64,000 nt of DNA from Chitinophagaceae bacterium (GTDB lineage Bacteria > Bacteroidota > Bacteroidia > Chitinophagales > Chitinophagaceae). Below, piece after piece: positions 17,036-26,169 of this stretch. The position numbers were made by a program, and so were the translations under genes. The first letter of the stretch is position 1. Each line of letters opens with the position of its first letter. The notes under the pieces were generated by a model. That model worked only from the letters and a program-made list of their open reading frames with translations. It was not told where the DNA came from and made no database searches. The stretch covers positions 1-64,000 of the forward strand of contig JAIEMP010000015.1 in the NCBI GenBank assembly GCA_019752045.1, written 5' to 3'.

Positions 17036-18232
17036 ATGACAGCTGTTGAAATGCATGCATTTGAAGATGCCATGATGGATGATCCGTTTTTGGCTGATGC
17101 GGTGGATGGTTATCGTTCTGCTGCTGCCATTCACATACAGAGCGATCTGGATCAATTAAAACAACGATTGAACCCTGCGGAGAAAAAAGCAACTGTGGTT
17201 ACAGGTTTCTTTAAACCGTGGATGCGTATTGCAGCAGGTTTAGCAATTTTGGTAAGTGTGTCTGTTGTGATGTATCGTAGTTTTAATCAAACCAATAAAG
17301 AAACAGCCACACCCGTTGTTGCAAAATTAAAACAAACAGATACGGCTGCAACTGCACAAACCATAACAACCGTTGATTCAATAACTGTTGCAGTGAATGA
17401 ACAAACAGCACCGGTCATTAAAAATCCTGCAGCACCCGTTCCAATTCCATCTGTAAAGCCTGCTTCATCTGACAAAGTTGAAAACACTATCGCAGCAAGT
17501 GAACCTCCGGCTCCGGTTGTAAGTGCCCCAACTGTAAACAATGATATGGCCGGCGCTACATCTACAGTAAAGAAAGAAGATATCAGGTTAAAAGAATCCG
17601 AAGCAACAGAAGATAAAAAGCAATCCAACTTTATTGCTCTTAAAAAATTTACCGGTGTAGTGGTAGATGAAAACAATCAACCCGTACCGTTTGCAAATAT
17701 TACAGAAACCAGATCGGGTGTAGGAACATATGCCGATGTAAACGGAAACTTTACAATGGTTGCTGCAGATTCGGTATTGAACATCGAAACCAGATCTGTT
17801 GGATATTTCAACAATGCATTACAAATCAGAAACAATCAAACGCAGCGTATTGTATTAAAAGATCAATCAGTGATTGCCAATGCTCCTACCCGTGAGCGTT
17901 TGTACGAAAAAAATAAAGACCGCCCACCGGTTATGAAAACAGAAGTAACAGAAATTTACAGCGAACCTGCAGATGGCTGGAACAATTACAGTAAATACAT
18001 TGCCAATAACCTGCGTGAAGGCAACCTGAAGGAAAAACGCAATACCAATGCCTTAAAAGAGGTAGAAGTGTCGTTTGATGTAAATCCCGATGGCACTGTT
18101 GCCAACCTGAAAGTAGAACGCTCCAACTGTGCAACATGCAATCAGGAAGCCATCCGAATAATTAAGGACGGACCACGTTGGAAATCAAAAACAGGGAAAA
18201 CTGAACGTGCCCGTTTTACCGTTCTGTTCTGA
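17036..18232 (+). CDS. Anti-sigma-like membrane protein with TonB-like C-terminus
   Basis: The visible ATG at 17036 gives 398 residues. The start probably lies upstream: the same frame is open from 16967 and encodes K-I-N-Y-N-A-N-D-I-E-R-Y-V-N-S-K before this methionine, matching the conserved N-terminus of Bacteroidota proteins of this type, but the codon in start position (16985) is ATA and only ATT (16973) lies upstream. Next come a cytoplasmic anti-sigma-like segment, a membrane helix (about 63-83), a P/A/T-rich periplasmic linker, a carboxypeptidase-like beta-sandwich (about 202-275) and a TonB-like C-terminal domain. It likely restrains the adjacent ECF sigma factor. Confidence 0.8.
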   Translation: MTAVEMHAFEDAMMDDPFLADAVDGYRSAAAIHIQSDLDQLKQRLNPAEKKATVVTGFFKPWMRIAAGLAILVSVSVVMYRSFNQTNKETATPVVAKLKQTDTAATAQTITTVDSITVAVNEQTAPVIKNPAAPVPIPSVKPASSDKVENTIAASEPPAPVVSAPTVNNDMAGATSTVKKEDIRLKESEATEDKKQSNFIALKKFTGVVVDENNQPVPFANITETRSGVGTYADVNGNFTMVAADSVLNIETRSVGYFNNALQIRNNQTQRIVLKDQSVIANAPTRERLYEKNKDRPPVMKTEVTEIYSEPADGWNNYSKYIANNLREGNLKEKRNTNALKEVEVSFDVNPDGTVANLKVERSNCATCNQEAIRIIKDGPRWKSKTGKTERARFTVLF

Positions 18233-18278
18233 TTACAACCATTCCTGAAATCTTTACCCTGCTTTCAATCACTTCCCT

Positions 18279-18286
18279 ACCTTTGC
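18279..18286 (+). promoter_or_regulatory. -7 promoter element for the DUF2911 gene
   Basis: TACCTTTG fits TAnnTTTG and lies 21 nt before the ATG at 18307. Confidence 0.5.
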
Positions 18287-18306
18287 TCCCTAAATAAATT
18301 TGCAAT

Positions 18307-19140
18307 ATGAAACGTTTACTATTTACTGCAGCATGCGTTGCCTTTTTTCTGTTGGCAGATGCACAACCATTAAAAACACCACAACCATCTACCACCCAAA
18401 CTGTAAAACAGGAACTGGGATTGGGTACGGTTGAACTTTCTTACAGCCGTCCGAATATGAAAGGCCGTAAAATTTTTGGCGACCTGGTTCCCTTTGATAA
18501 AGTATGGCGTACAGGCGCAAACGGTGCTACTGTATTAACTTTCACCGACGAAGTAACCATTGGCGGAACAAAAATCCCTGCCGGCAAATATGGTTTATTA
18601 ACTATTCCATCAGCAAATGAATGGACCATCATCATCAGCAAACAAACTGATGTAACATCACCTGCAGCTTATAAACAAGAGATGGATGTTGTTCGAGTAA
18701 AAGCTAAACCAATGAGTTTACCCTGGAGCTTTGAAACTTTTGGTATTTCGTTTGAAAACATCAAAGACAATGGCTGCGAGGTAATGATGGCATGGGATAA
18801 AACCCTCATCTCTTTCCCTGTTACAACTGATGTTGATGGAAAAGTAATGAAGCAGATTGAAAATGTAATGAAGAACGACAGCCGTCCTTATTTTGCTGCA
18901 GCAGCTTACTATGCAGAAAATGGTAAAGACCTGAACCAGGCTATTGCATGGTTTGATAAAGCCATTGAGCAAAATCCAAAAGCTTTCTGGGTATATTATC
19001 AAAAAGCAAAAGCCCTGGCAAAACAGGGAAAGAAAGCTGAAGCCATGACTGTTTCCATGAAATCAATGGAGCTGGCTAAAGAAGGAAAGAATGATGACTA
19101 TGTTTTGTTAAATGAAAAATTACAGAAAGAACTGAAATAA
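18307..19140 (+). CDS. DUF2911 domain-containing secreted protein
   Basis: The 277-residue protein has a signal peptide (residues 1-19, ending ADAQ), a DUF2911 domain (about 35-165, with ELSYSRPNMKGRKIFG and VWRTGANGATVLTF as hallmarks) and a C-terminal tetratricopeptide-like region (about 195-275, with ALAWFDKAIEQNP-type repeats). DUF2911 is common in Bacteroidota, function unknown, presumably periplasmic. It has its own promoter and a strong terminator shared with the convergent lipoprotein gene. Confidence 0.9.
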   Translation: MKRLLFTAACVAFFLLADAQPLKTPQPSTTQTVKQELGLGTVELSYSRPNMKGRKIFGDLVPFDKVWRTGANGATVLTFTDEVTIGGTKIPAGKYGLLTIPSANEWTIIISKQTDVTSPAAYKQEMDVVRVKAKPMSLPWSFETFGISFENIKDNGCEVMMAWDKTLISFPVTTDVDGKVMKQIENVMKNDSRPYFAAAAYYAENGKDLNQAIAWFDKAIEQNPKAFWVYYQKAKALAKQGKKAEAMTVSMKSMELAKEGKNDDYVLLNEKLQKELK

Positions 19141-19150
19141 GATTATTTCA

Positions 19151-19193
19151 AAAAATAAAAAAGCTCCCCGATACAAATCGGGGAGCTTTTTTT
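19151..19193. terminator. Bidirectional intrinsic terminator
   Basis: Perfect 12-bp hairpin (19161-19188, AAGCTCCCCGAT paired, loop ACAA) with A-rich and T-rich flanks, between the convergent DUF2911 and lipoprotein genes. Confidence 0.9.
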
Positions 19194-19207
19194 ATGAATC
19201 AATGATT

Positions 19208-19684
19208 TTATTTTCTGATTGTATATCCGTTGGTGATCGGCAATGGAAGACCTCCTGTTATATCTGTGGTATTAAAACGACTGAGATAATAGTTACTCAT
19301 ATCGCAGCAGCCGGAGTTCTGTTCGCTATAACCAAACTGCATAGAATCTGTAACATTGTTATTAAGCGAAAGGTAGTAAACGGAATAATTCTTATTCACA
19401 GTAAACCCTGTCGTTGCAATAGTATCGCCAATGAAATAAAATAACCGGTTGATATTTTCAATATTACCGTTACTGATTCGTTTTGCTGTTATTTTAAGGT
19501 TGGCTGAATCGTATTGTTTGGCGGCGCCAACCAACAGATCCTTATTTGCATTATTTAATAAGCGGAAAGAAAAGGTAGGAGGAGGTGCAATGTCACATTC
19601 TTCCCTTGCACAATCTTTACCACACTGCACAAATATTGCAGACACAAAAAGTACAGAAACAAAAATCAATAGTTTATTTTTCAT
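19208..19684 (-). CDS. Hypothetical lipoprotein (158 aa)
   Basis: A lipoprotein signal peptide with lipobox VQCG puts the modified cysteine at about residue 21. The mature part has C-x-x-x-x-C-x-x-x-x-x-P and a pair of adjacent cysteines near residue 127, so a disulfide is likely. I do not recognise a family. It is a single gene, convergent with DUF2911 across a shared terminator. Confidence 0.75.
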   Translation of the reverse strand: MKNKLLIFVSVLFVSAIFVQCGKDCAREECDIAPPPTFSFRLLNNANKDLLVGAAKQYDSANLKITAKRISNGNIENINRLFYFIGDTIATTGFTVNKNYSVYYLSLNNNVTDSMQFGYSEQNSGCCDMSNYYLSRFNTTDITGGLPLPITNGYTIRK

Positions 19685-19712
19685 CCGGCAAAAATAATGT
19701 CATTTTACCAAA

Positions 19713-21428
19713 TCATGCTTTTTTAAGACTTGTTAAAGTTTGAATGATCAATGAAAGTACTATAACTGCCACAGCACCAATCACATTCAGCCATAAAAAA
19801 GAAATAATATCCATGTAATACACGCTGATAACGATCACTTCAGAAATAACCGCTGCAATAAACACAGCATTCCCTCCTACCCGTTTTATATAAAACGCAA
19901 CAAGGAAAATGCCCAGGATGGTTCCATAAAACCAACTGCCAAGAATATTCACTGCTTCAATTAAACTGTTACCAAGATTGTATGCAAAGAAGGCGATCAC
20001 CATACAGAACACTCCCCACAACAACGTATAGATCTTTCCCCAGCGGTATTCTTCTTTCTCGGTTAATTGCTTTTTTGAAAATTTCTGATGAAAATCGCAC
20101 ATGGTGCAGGATGCCAATGAGTTTAATGCAGCGGCAATACTTCCCCATGCCGCAAGGAAAATAATGGCTATGATTAATCCAACTAAACCTGTTGGCAACA
20201 CATCACCTACAAAGCGAAGAAAAATATAATTGGTATCGTTGGTATCGGCATTAGGATCTGCTTTTTTGATCAGGTTCTTCATTTCCGTTCTGATCTCTTT
20301 CCCCTCTTTTTCAATTTGCTGCAGCTTATTTCTTCCTTCTGCTACTGCTGTTTCATTTTTTTCTTTCAGTGCTGCAGTTATAGTAACAGCTGCCTGTTTT
20401 TTCTCTTCCTGTAATTGTGTGTATTGTGCAGCGGCCTGGTTATAAGGTTCAGCATATGCACTTTTTAATACAACTGTTTCCTGTGTTTTATTAAAAAAGG
20501 CAGGTGCTTTAAAAAAAGAATAATAAGCAAAGAGCAAACAGCCGATCAACAGAATACAAAACTGTAAAGGCACTTTTACAAATCCATTCATCAATAACCC
20601 CAACCTGCTCTCCCGGTTATCTCTTGCTGTGAGATAACGACCCACCTGACTTTGATCTGTTCCAAAATAACTTAACAACAGAAAAAAACCACCAATCAAT
20701 CCGCTCCAGATATTATAACGATCTTTCCAATCGAACCCATTCTCTGTTACACCCGTTGTAATGATGTTTAACTTACCGCTTTTACCTGCAAGATGCAATG
20801 CATCGGTAAAACCAATTCCTTTTGGTAACGATGTGATGGCATAATAACCTGCCACAAACATGGCTGCGTAAATAATTACAAATTGTATCTGCTGAGTATA
20901 AGCAACCGCCTTAGCTCCGCCACTTACAGTGTAAATGATTAACAGGCCGCCCATCACTACATTGGTTGCATAAATATCCCACCCCAACATACTGCTCAAT
21001 ACAAGCGATGGCGCAAATATGCTGATACCTGTGCTTAATCCTCTTGATAATAAAAATAAAAATGAAGTGAGTGATCTTGTCTTTACATCAAATCGCTTTT
21101 CCAGAAACTCGTATGCTGTAAATAATTTCAGTTTATGAAAAAGAGGAACAAACGTAATACACAATACAATCATGGCTAATGGTAACCCAAAGTAATATTG
21201 CACAAATCGCATTCCATCGGTATAGGCCTGTCCCGGTGCTGTTAAGAATGTAACTGCACTGGCCTGTGTACCCATAATGCTCAACATGATGACCCACCAG
21301 GGCATTTGTCTGTTTCCTAAAAAATAACCTTCCAGGTTTTTACTGGTACGGCTTTTATATACACCGTATGCAATTACAATAAACAGTGTTGCGATTAATA
21401 CAATCCAATCGGTGAGTTGAAAATTCAT
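19713..21428 (-). CDS. Sodium:solute symporter family protein
   Basis: From ATG 21428 the protein has 571 residues and about 13-14 membrane helices of the SSS (SLC5-like) fold, opening with the short N-terminal helix and the GYFLGNRQMPWW segment. A roughly 90-residue Q/K/E-rich stretch (about 320-405) separates helices in the middle and is predicted coiled coil, unusual in well-studied SSS members. The substrate is not inferable. Its ATG overlaps the stop of a 38-residue membrane protein gene (ATGA), so the two are co-translated. Confidence 0.9.
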   Translation of the reverse strand: MNFQLTDWIVLIATLFIVIAYGVYKSRTSKNLEGYFLGNRQMPWWVIMLSIMGTQASAVTFLTAPGQAYTDGMRFVQYYFGLPLAMIVLCITFVPLFHKLKLFTAYEFLEKRFDVKTRSLTSFLFLLSRGLSTGISIFAPSLVLSSMLGWDIYATNVVMGGLLIIYTVSGGAKAVAYTQQIQFVIIYAAMFVAGYYAITSLPKGIGFTDALHLAGKSGKLNIITTGVTENGFDWKDRYNIWSGLIGGFFLLLSYFGTDQSQVGRYLTARDNRESRLGLLMNGFVKVPLQFCILLIGCLLFAYYSFFKAPAFFNKTQETVVLKSAYAEPYNQAAAQYTQLQEEKKQAAVTITAALKEKNETAVAEGRNKLQQIEKEGKEIRTEMKNLIKKADPNADTNDTNYIFLRFVGDVLPTGLVGLIIAIIFLAAWGSIAAALNSLASCTMCDFHQKFSKKQLTEKEEYRWGKIYTLLWGVFCMVIAFFAYNLGNSLIEAVNILGSWFYGTILGIFLVAFYIKRVGGNAVFIAAVISEVIVISVYYMDIISFLWLNVIGAVAVIVLSLIIQTLTSLKKA

Positions 21429-21541
21429 GCGAACTGTTGAGTAAAAAAGTAAAAGATGATGATAAGTAATACCAATACAGCTGCTACACTGATGTACCAA
21501 CCGTTCCAGGAAGAATCGTTTTTATCGGGCAAGTTGCTCAT
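21425..21541 (-). CDS. Small single-span membrane protein upstream of the symporter (38 aa)
   Basis: On the minus strand, ATG at 21539-21541 opens a 38-codon frame: a polar N-terminus (M-S-N-L-P-D-K-N-D-S-S-W-N-G-W), a strongly hydrophobic segment of about 18 residues (SVAAVLVLLIIIFYFF) and a short tail. Its TGA overlaps the symporter ATG by the ATGA junction. Position and composition suggest a small accessory subunit of the symporter, as known for some SSS partners, but no homology can be claimed. Confidence 0.7.
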   Translation of the reverse strand: MSNLPDKNDSSWNGWYISVAAVLVLLIIIFYFFTQQFA

Positions 21542-21582
21542 GAAAAAAATGATTTATAACGCACTTAAACAAACCTGTTCAA

Positions 21583-21756
21583 TTATCTTCTTTCGTCATC
21601 CTGTTTTGGTTTCATCATATAGGCAATAAAGAAAGTCAAGCCGATACCCAACAGTAATCCATATGCAATCCGTTTACTTATAAAGCCGATTAACAACCCA
21701 ATACCAAGCCCATACAACAATGTTTTTTCAATAGATGATTGTTTCTTATTACTCAT
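21583..21756 (-). CDS. Small two-span membrane protein (57 aa)
   Basis: On the minus strand, ATG at 21754-21756 opens a 57-codon frame. A basic N-terminus (MSNKKQSSIEK) is followed by two glycine-rich hydrophobic segments (LLYGLGIGLLIGFI and YGLLLGIGLTFFIAYMM) and a charged tail (KPKQDDERR). It is 41 nt upstream of the 38-residue gene and in the same direction, so it probably heads the symporter operon. Function unknown. Confidence 0.65.
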   Translation of the reverse strand: MSNKKQSSIEKTLLYGLGIGLLIGFISKRIAYGLLLGIGLTFFIAYMMKPKQDDERR

Positions 21757-21833
21757 GATATTTTATTCAACTTGGGTACATTCTGCTTTACTCATCATTC
21801 CTCACCTACGCTAAAGCTTCGGTGAGCAAGCTC

Positions 21834-21938
21834 ACTCATCACTCATCACTCATCACTCATCATTCATCACTCATCACTCATCACTCATCATTCATCACTC
21901 ATCACTCATCATTCATCATTCATCACTCATCACTCATC
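21834..21938. repeat. Fifteen-unit ACTCATC/ATTCATC heptad array
   Basis: Fifteen perfect 7-nt units, 11 ACTCATC and 4 ATTCATC, in head-to-tail order. The last unit carries two bases of the complement of the PIG-L stop codon (TGA). It is the longest and least degenerate 7-nt array in the window. No spacers, so it is not CRISPR. Confidence 0.9.
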
Positions 21939-24420
21939 ACTTCGGTTTGGCCAGTAAGTTAGCCATTAAACGATAAGCACCGGGAACGGCAGCAGGCAAC
22001 TGACGGAAAAAAACCACTGCACTGTAAACAAAACGACCCTTTCCATAATTTGCAACAATTAAACTGCCGTTGCGTTGCGGCTCCCCTTCATCATGCATAC
22101 CTAAAATAGAAACAAAATTGCTGTCAATTGCATCTGCTTCATACACACTCCGCTCCTGCACCCATCCTTCAAAATCTTTTTCTGTGATTTTATTCGGGTA
22201 ATTCAACACCGGATGTGTTGGAGCAAGAAAACTTACTTTGGCATCTTCTTCTGTAACCCTGTTACGTGAAATATTAAACGGATAAGGCGACATCTTTGAT
22301 TTGATTGTTCCAAACTGATTGCTGGTATTGTACTGCACCAGCATAACACCACCTTCTTTTACATACCGCATCAACACATCATATGCATTGTTGAGCCATG
22401 GATGCACATTGTATGCACGGATGCCCGTAACAATTGCATCGTATTGCTTTAGATTAGCGACAGTGATATCTTTTTCTTCCAGGAATGAAACAGTATAGCC
22501 CATCTGCATTAAACCTTCTGCAACTTTATCACCTGCACCATTGATGTAGCCGATTTTTTTACTCAAAGTAACAAGACGAGTAGAGCTAGAAGGAACTTCC
22601 GTTTTTCTAAAATATGTTATTTGTGGAATGTGGTCATATTTAATATCAATTTGAGATTGATTATAAACATTATCACCTGACGACATGAAAATATTGACAG
22701 GACCATTAAATGGGAAGCCTAATCCCTCAATATCAAAATTCTTTGATTGATATTTATTGAATTGAAGTAAATCCTTTTGATTTACTTCAATAATTTTTGA
22801 ATCTATATCTGGAGAAAGAAAATTCAAATATGGATTTGTAAAAGAGGCATCTTTATTTGCAGTTATTGCAATTTTAATTTTTGTACTATACTCCTTCGTC
22901 CCAAATAGAAAATCAGGATTTAAAGAAATAACAATCGGTGGTACTACAACTAAGGGTTGATAAATTTCTCCCTTCACCGGATCGGTAAATTTATACATCA
23001 CTGGTTTTTCGAACACAAATATTTCGCCTTCTATATTCAAACTAAAGATGGCAGTGAAAGCAGCATCGCTTTCAGCTTTACCAATCAACAATTGATCATT
23101 AACAGTAAATGATCCTTTCGGATTTGTATGAAATAACCAATAAGGCTGCGATATGGGTTGATTGGCAGGAACAACAAAATTGATCCGTTCACGCAGCAAT
23201 GCATTTTTTACCAATGCTGCATTTGATTTTAATGAAGAAGTTTGCTTATTGTTCAGCATAATTGCAAGAGGCGAAGTTTTTACATCACTTCTGTTCGATA
23301 GAAAAATGTTTACATGCAGTGAATCGCCCTGTACTGCAAACTGCTCTGTACTCACTGCTTCTAAATACAACCCTGCACAGGCTTCAATTAAACTTTTTAC
23401 TTCTTCCAGTTTCTTGATCTTCCAATCGCCATCATTTATTTTACTGATCGCTTTGTATAAATCAATCAGGCTTTTTACAGAAGCTGACGGATTTTGAAAT
23501 GAATAATTTGCAACAATTGTATCAATCAGTTGATTGATAGCTGCACCGCCGTCGTACCTGCTCCAGTCAGTAACAATTCCTTCGGCAAAATCATTTTTCA
23601 TTGAATCGCCGCCGGTCAATGTAAAAAATTCCATTTGCGGTCCACGCTGGCGAGGCACACCAAATCCCTGGCTCTTATGCTGGCTGCGGCTTTCACTGGC
23701 TATTTCGCCATAGCCTTTTCCCAGCAAAGGATTATAAACACCCACATCAATTTTCAATTGATCATTGCTTGTTGTATTTGTAGTACCAAAGTTGAACGTG
23801 TTCCACATAATGCGTTTTGCACGCCATGGTTTTACACCGTATTTAAAATGTTCGGGAAAACGGTTTGGATCGGCAGCTGCATCAAATGCCTCACGGGCCA
23901 GCACAGCCGAAGCGGAATGATGACCATGCCCTGCCCTGTTATCTGGTGGGAATCTTGTCATGATTACATCGGGTTGAAACTTACGGATCACCCAAACCAC
24001 ATCACTCAGTATTTTTTCTTTCTCCCAAATCTTCAGTGCTTCGTCTGTTGTTTTAGAAAATCCAAAATCGTATGCCCGTGTAAAAAATTGTTCTGCACCA
24101 TCCATTCTTCTTGCCGCCAGTAATTCCTGAGTTCGGATCATTCCGAGTTCAATTCCCTGCTCATTTCCAATTAAATTTTGGCCTCCATCACCTCTTGTCA
24201 TACTTAAATAACCGGTGCGGTATAACCGATCTTTACTTAAGTAAGCAAGTAATCTGGTGTTCTCATCATCCGGATGAGCAGCTACATACAACACACTGCC
24301 AATCACTTTTAGTTTTTTTAAACCAAGCAGTATATCTGCACTGTTAAGTGTTTGCGGCGTTTGGGCCATTGAAGTTGAAGCAAGAAATAAAAACAGTACC
24401 AGGTTGAAATATTTCCTCAT
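21937..24420 (-). CDS. PIG-L family deacetylase, secreted
   Basis: The 827-residue protein has a signal peptide (1-20), a PIG-L/LmbE de-N-acetylase domain (about 35-270) with zinc motif AAHPDDEN (about 47-54) and HGHHSAS, then beta-sandwich-like segments and a C-terminal class I glutamine-amidotransferase-like domain (about 640-827, GAGDKVAEGLMQMGY...AYNVHPWLNN). PIG-L enzymes deacetylate N-acetylglucosamine derivatives; export here suggests action on extracellular or periplasmic glycans. The protein ends exactly at the 7-nt repeat array: its stop codon straddles the last unit. Confidence 0.88.
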   Translation of the reverse strand: MRKYFNLVLFLFLASTSMAQTPQTLNSADILLGLKKLKVIGSVLYVAAHPDDENTRLLAYLSKDRLYRTGYLSMTRGDGGQNLIGNEQGIELGMIRTQELLAARRMDGAEQFFTRAYDFGFSKTTDEALKIWEKEKILSDVVWVIRKFQPDVIMTRFPPDNRAGHGHHSASAVLAREAFDAAADPNRFPEHFKYGVKPWRAKRIMWNTFNFGTTNTTSNDQLKIDVGVYNPLLGKGYGEIASESRSQHKSQGFGVPRQRGPQMEFFTLTGGDSMKNDFAEGIVTDWSRYDGGAAINQLIDTIVANYSFQNPSASVKSLIDLYKAISKINDGDWKIKKLEEVKSLIEACAGLYLEAVSTEQFAVQGDSLHVNIFLSNRSDVKTSPLAIMLNNKQTSSLKSNAALVKNALLRERINFVVPANQPISQPYWLFHTNPKGSFTVNDQLLIGKAESDAAFTAIFSLNIEGEIFVFEKPVMYKFTDPVKGEIYQPLVVVPPIVISLNPDFLFGTKEYSTKIKIAITANKDASFTNPYLNFLSPDIDSKIIEVNQKDLLQFNKYQSKNFDIEGLGFPFNGPVNIFMSSGDNVYNQSQIDIKYDHIPQITYFRKTEVPSSSTRLVTLSKKIGYINGAGDKVAEGLMQMGYTVSFLEEKDITVANLKQYDAIVTGIRAYNVHPWLNNAYDVLMRYVKEGGVMLVQYNTSNQFGTIKSKMSPYPFNISRNRVTEEDAKVSFLAPTHPVLNYPNKITEKDFEGWVQERSVYEADAIDSNFVSILGMHDEGEPQRNGSLIVANYGKGRFVYSAVVFFRQLPAAVPGAYRLMANLLAKPK

Positions 24421-24492
24421 GCGTATAAGTTGATGGCTGCGAAGATAGAAATTGACCGTTTCTGCTTCTTACCGATGCTGTATTTTTTGTTT

Positions 24493-25989
24493 TTATTGAG
24501 AACTGCCGAAAAATAAATAAGCCAGTAAAATTGAGGTTATGATACCCACCAGATCGGCGAGTAACATGGCCCCGACTGCATAGCGGGTATTTTTAACCGC
24601 TATTGAACCAAAGTAAACTGCAATTACATAAAAAGTGGTATCGCTTGATCCTTGCAGTATACAGGCCAGTCGGCCTGCAAATGAATCGGCACCAAATGTT
24701 TTCATCGTATCAATCATCATTCCTCTTGCTCCGCTTCCTGTCATTGGTTTAATTAAAGCAGTGGGCAATCCATCAACAAACCGTGTATCAGCACCCAAAG
24801 CAGCGAATAAAGATTTCATGCCGTTGATGATTACATCAAATGTTCCGCTTGTACGAAGCATGCTGATGGCAACAAGCATTCCTACGATGTAAGGAATAAT
24901 CCTTACGCCGGTTTCAAAGCCTCCTTTTGCACCTTCTACAAACGCATCAAACACATCAATCTTCTTATACAACCCGCCTAAAACTATGGCTACAAAAAGC
25001 ACCAGTATAAGTCCGTTGCTGAGTTTGCCGGAAAAAAGCTGCGCTGTTTTTGCATCTAAACTGGTTACATACAAAACCAACAATGCAATCACGGCTGAAA
25101 TGCCAATGATCCATGCAAGAATCACCGGTTGAAACACATTGATCTTTTGTTTAAATGAAACAATAAACAATGCCGCCATGGTTGCTGCAAAAGTGGCAAT
25201 CATACAGGGAATAAAAATATCGGTGGGGTTTTGTGCACCCAATCCTGATCTGAAGGCGATGATGGTTACAGGTATCAATGTTAGTCCCGATGCATGCAAA
25301 GCCAAAAACATGATCTGCGAATTGGAAGCAACCGCTTTGTTTGGATTTAGCTCCTGCAAACTTTCCATGGCCTTCAATCCAAAAGGTGTAGCTGCATTAT
25401 CCAGATTAAGCAGGTTGGCAGAAAAATTCATCATCATATGTCCCGTTGCAGGATGACCCTTGGGTACTTCAGGAAAAATCCGGGAGAAAAACGGACCGAT
25501 GATTTTTGACAACACCCTTACCCCTCCTGCTTTTTCAGCAATATTGAGAAATCCCATAAACAGTGCAAGAATTCCAATCAGCGGAATAATTATATCTACA
25601 ACAGCGTTTTTTGCTGTTTCAATGATGCCATCAACCTTGCGCTGTAATTGTTTTTGAACCGATAAGTAAGTAAACAACCTGATGGAAGGATTTGCAGCTC
25701 GTATACTATTCACTGAATCAGCCTTCAGATCATCCGTAAGTAAAACAGATGCTTTGTGAACGGAATCAACTTTGAAATAACCATATTCTTTTAAAAAGCT
25801 TGGGTACTCAGGTGAGAGTTTCTGATTGATTGGAGAACCGATGCTGAAATAAAAAACACTGTCCTGTTTATCAGATGATTTACCCACCACCATCCGGTTA
25901 AAAATCTTTTCATCGCCGCTAAACATTTTAAAACCGGCAACCAGAAAAGCAACAAGAATAAACGCACTCCAGATTTTGCTTAAAACCAT
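24493..25989 (-). CDS. Nucleoside-recognition (SpmA/SpmB-like) membrane protein
   Basis: From ATG 25989 the protein has 498 residues. It fuses two Gate (nucleoside recognition) domains, corresponding to spore maturation proteins A and B: the SpmA half has NAATPFGLKAMESLQELNP, and the SpmB half has TSGTFDVIINGM ... TALIKPMTGSGARGMM and QGSSDTTFYVIAVYFGS. A soluble stretch (about 28-110) separates the first helix from the rest. In non-sporulating Bacteroidota the fusion is common and its transport role is unknown. ATG 26145 adds 52 residues without membrane or family features and overlaps the ychF promoter, so it is not chosen. Confidence 0.85.
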   Translation of the reverse strand: MVLSKIWSAFILVAFLVAGFKMFSGDEKIFNRMVVGKSSDKQDSVFYFSIGSPINQKLSPEYPSFLKEYGYFKVDSVHKASVLLTDDLKADSVNSIRAANPSIRLFTYLSVQKQLQRKVDGIIETAKNAVVDIIIPLIGILALFMGFLNIAEKAGGVRVLSKIIGPFFSRIFPEVPKGHPATGHMMMNFSANLLNLDNAATPFGLKAMESLQELNPNKAVASNSQIMFLALHASGLTLIPVTIIAFRSGLGAQNPTDIFIPCMIATFAATMAALFIVSFKQKINVFQPVILAWIIGISAVIALLVLYVTSLDAKTAQLFSGKLSNGLILVLFVAIVLGGLYKKIDVFDAFVEGAKGGFETGVRIIPYIVGMLVAISMLRTSGTFDVIINGMKSLFAALGADTRFVDGLPTALIKPMTGSGARGMMIDTMKTFGADSFAGRLACILQGSSDTTFYVIAVYFGSIAVKNTRYAVGAMLLADLVGIITSILLAYLFFGSSQ

Positions 25990-26082
25990 ACGGGTTGATT
26001 GATTTAATGATGAAGATTGCAGATTTTCAGCAAACAGCCAAAACCATCTTTTCACAGGTTTCGCCGCTAAGCTGTGAAGGCT

Positions 26083-26090
26083 TATCTTTG
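26083..26090 (+). promoter_or_regulatory. -7 promoter element for ychF
   Basis: TATCTTTG fits TAnnTTTG, 80 nt before the ychF ATG. The 7-nt array at 26106-26168 would form almost the whole 5' UTR. Confidence 0.5.
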
Positions 26091-26105
26091 CGCCCGATTT
26101 TGCAT

Positions 26106-26168
26106 TGGTCGATAGTCGATAGGCAAATACAAAATCAGACATCATACATCATAAATCATACATCATAA
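26106..26168. repeat. Nine-unit heptad array in the ychF leader
   Basis: Nine 7-mers in strict phase: tggtcga, tagtcga, taggcaa, atacaaa, atcagac, atcatac, atcataa, atcatac, atcataa. The array ends one base before the ychF start codon. Confidence 0.8.
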
Positions 26169-26169
26169 A

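Noticed and set aside
21834-21938. CRISPR array
   Set aside because: Repeat unit is 7 nt, with no spacers and no cas genes.
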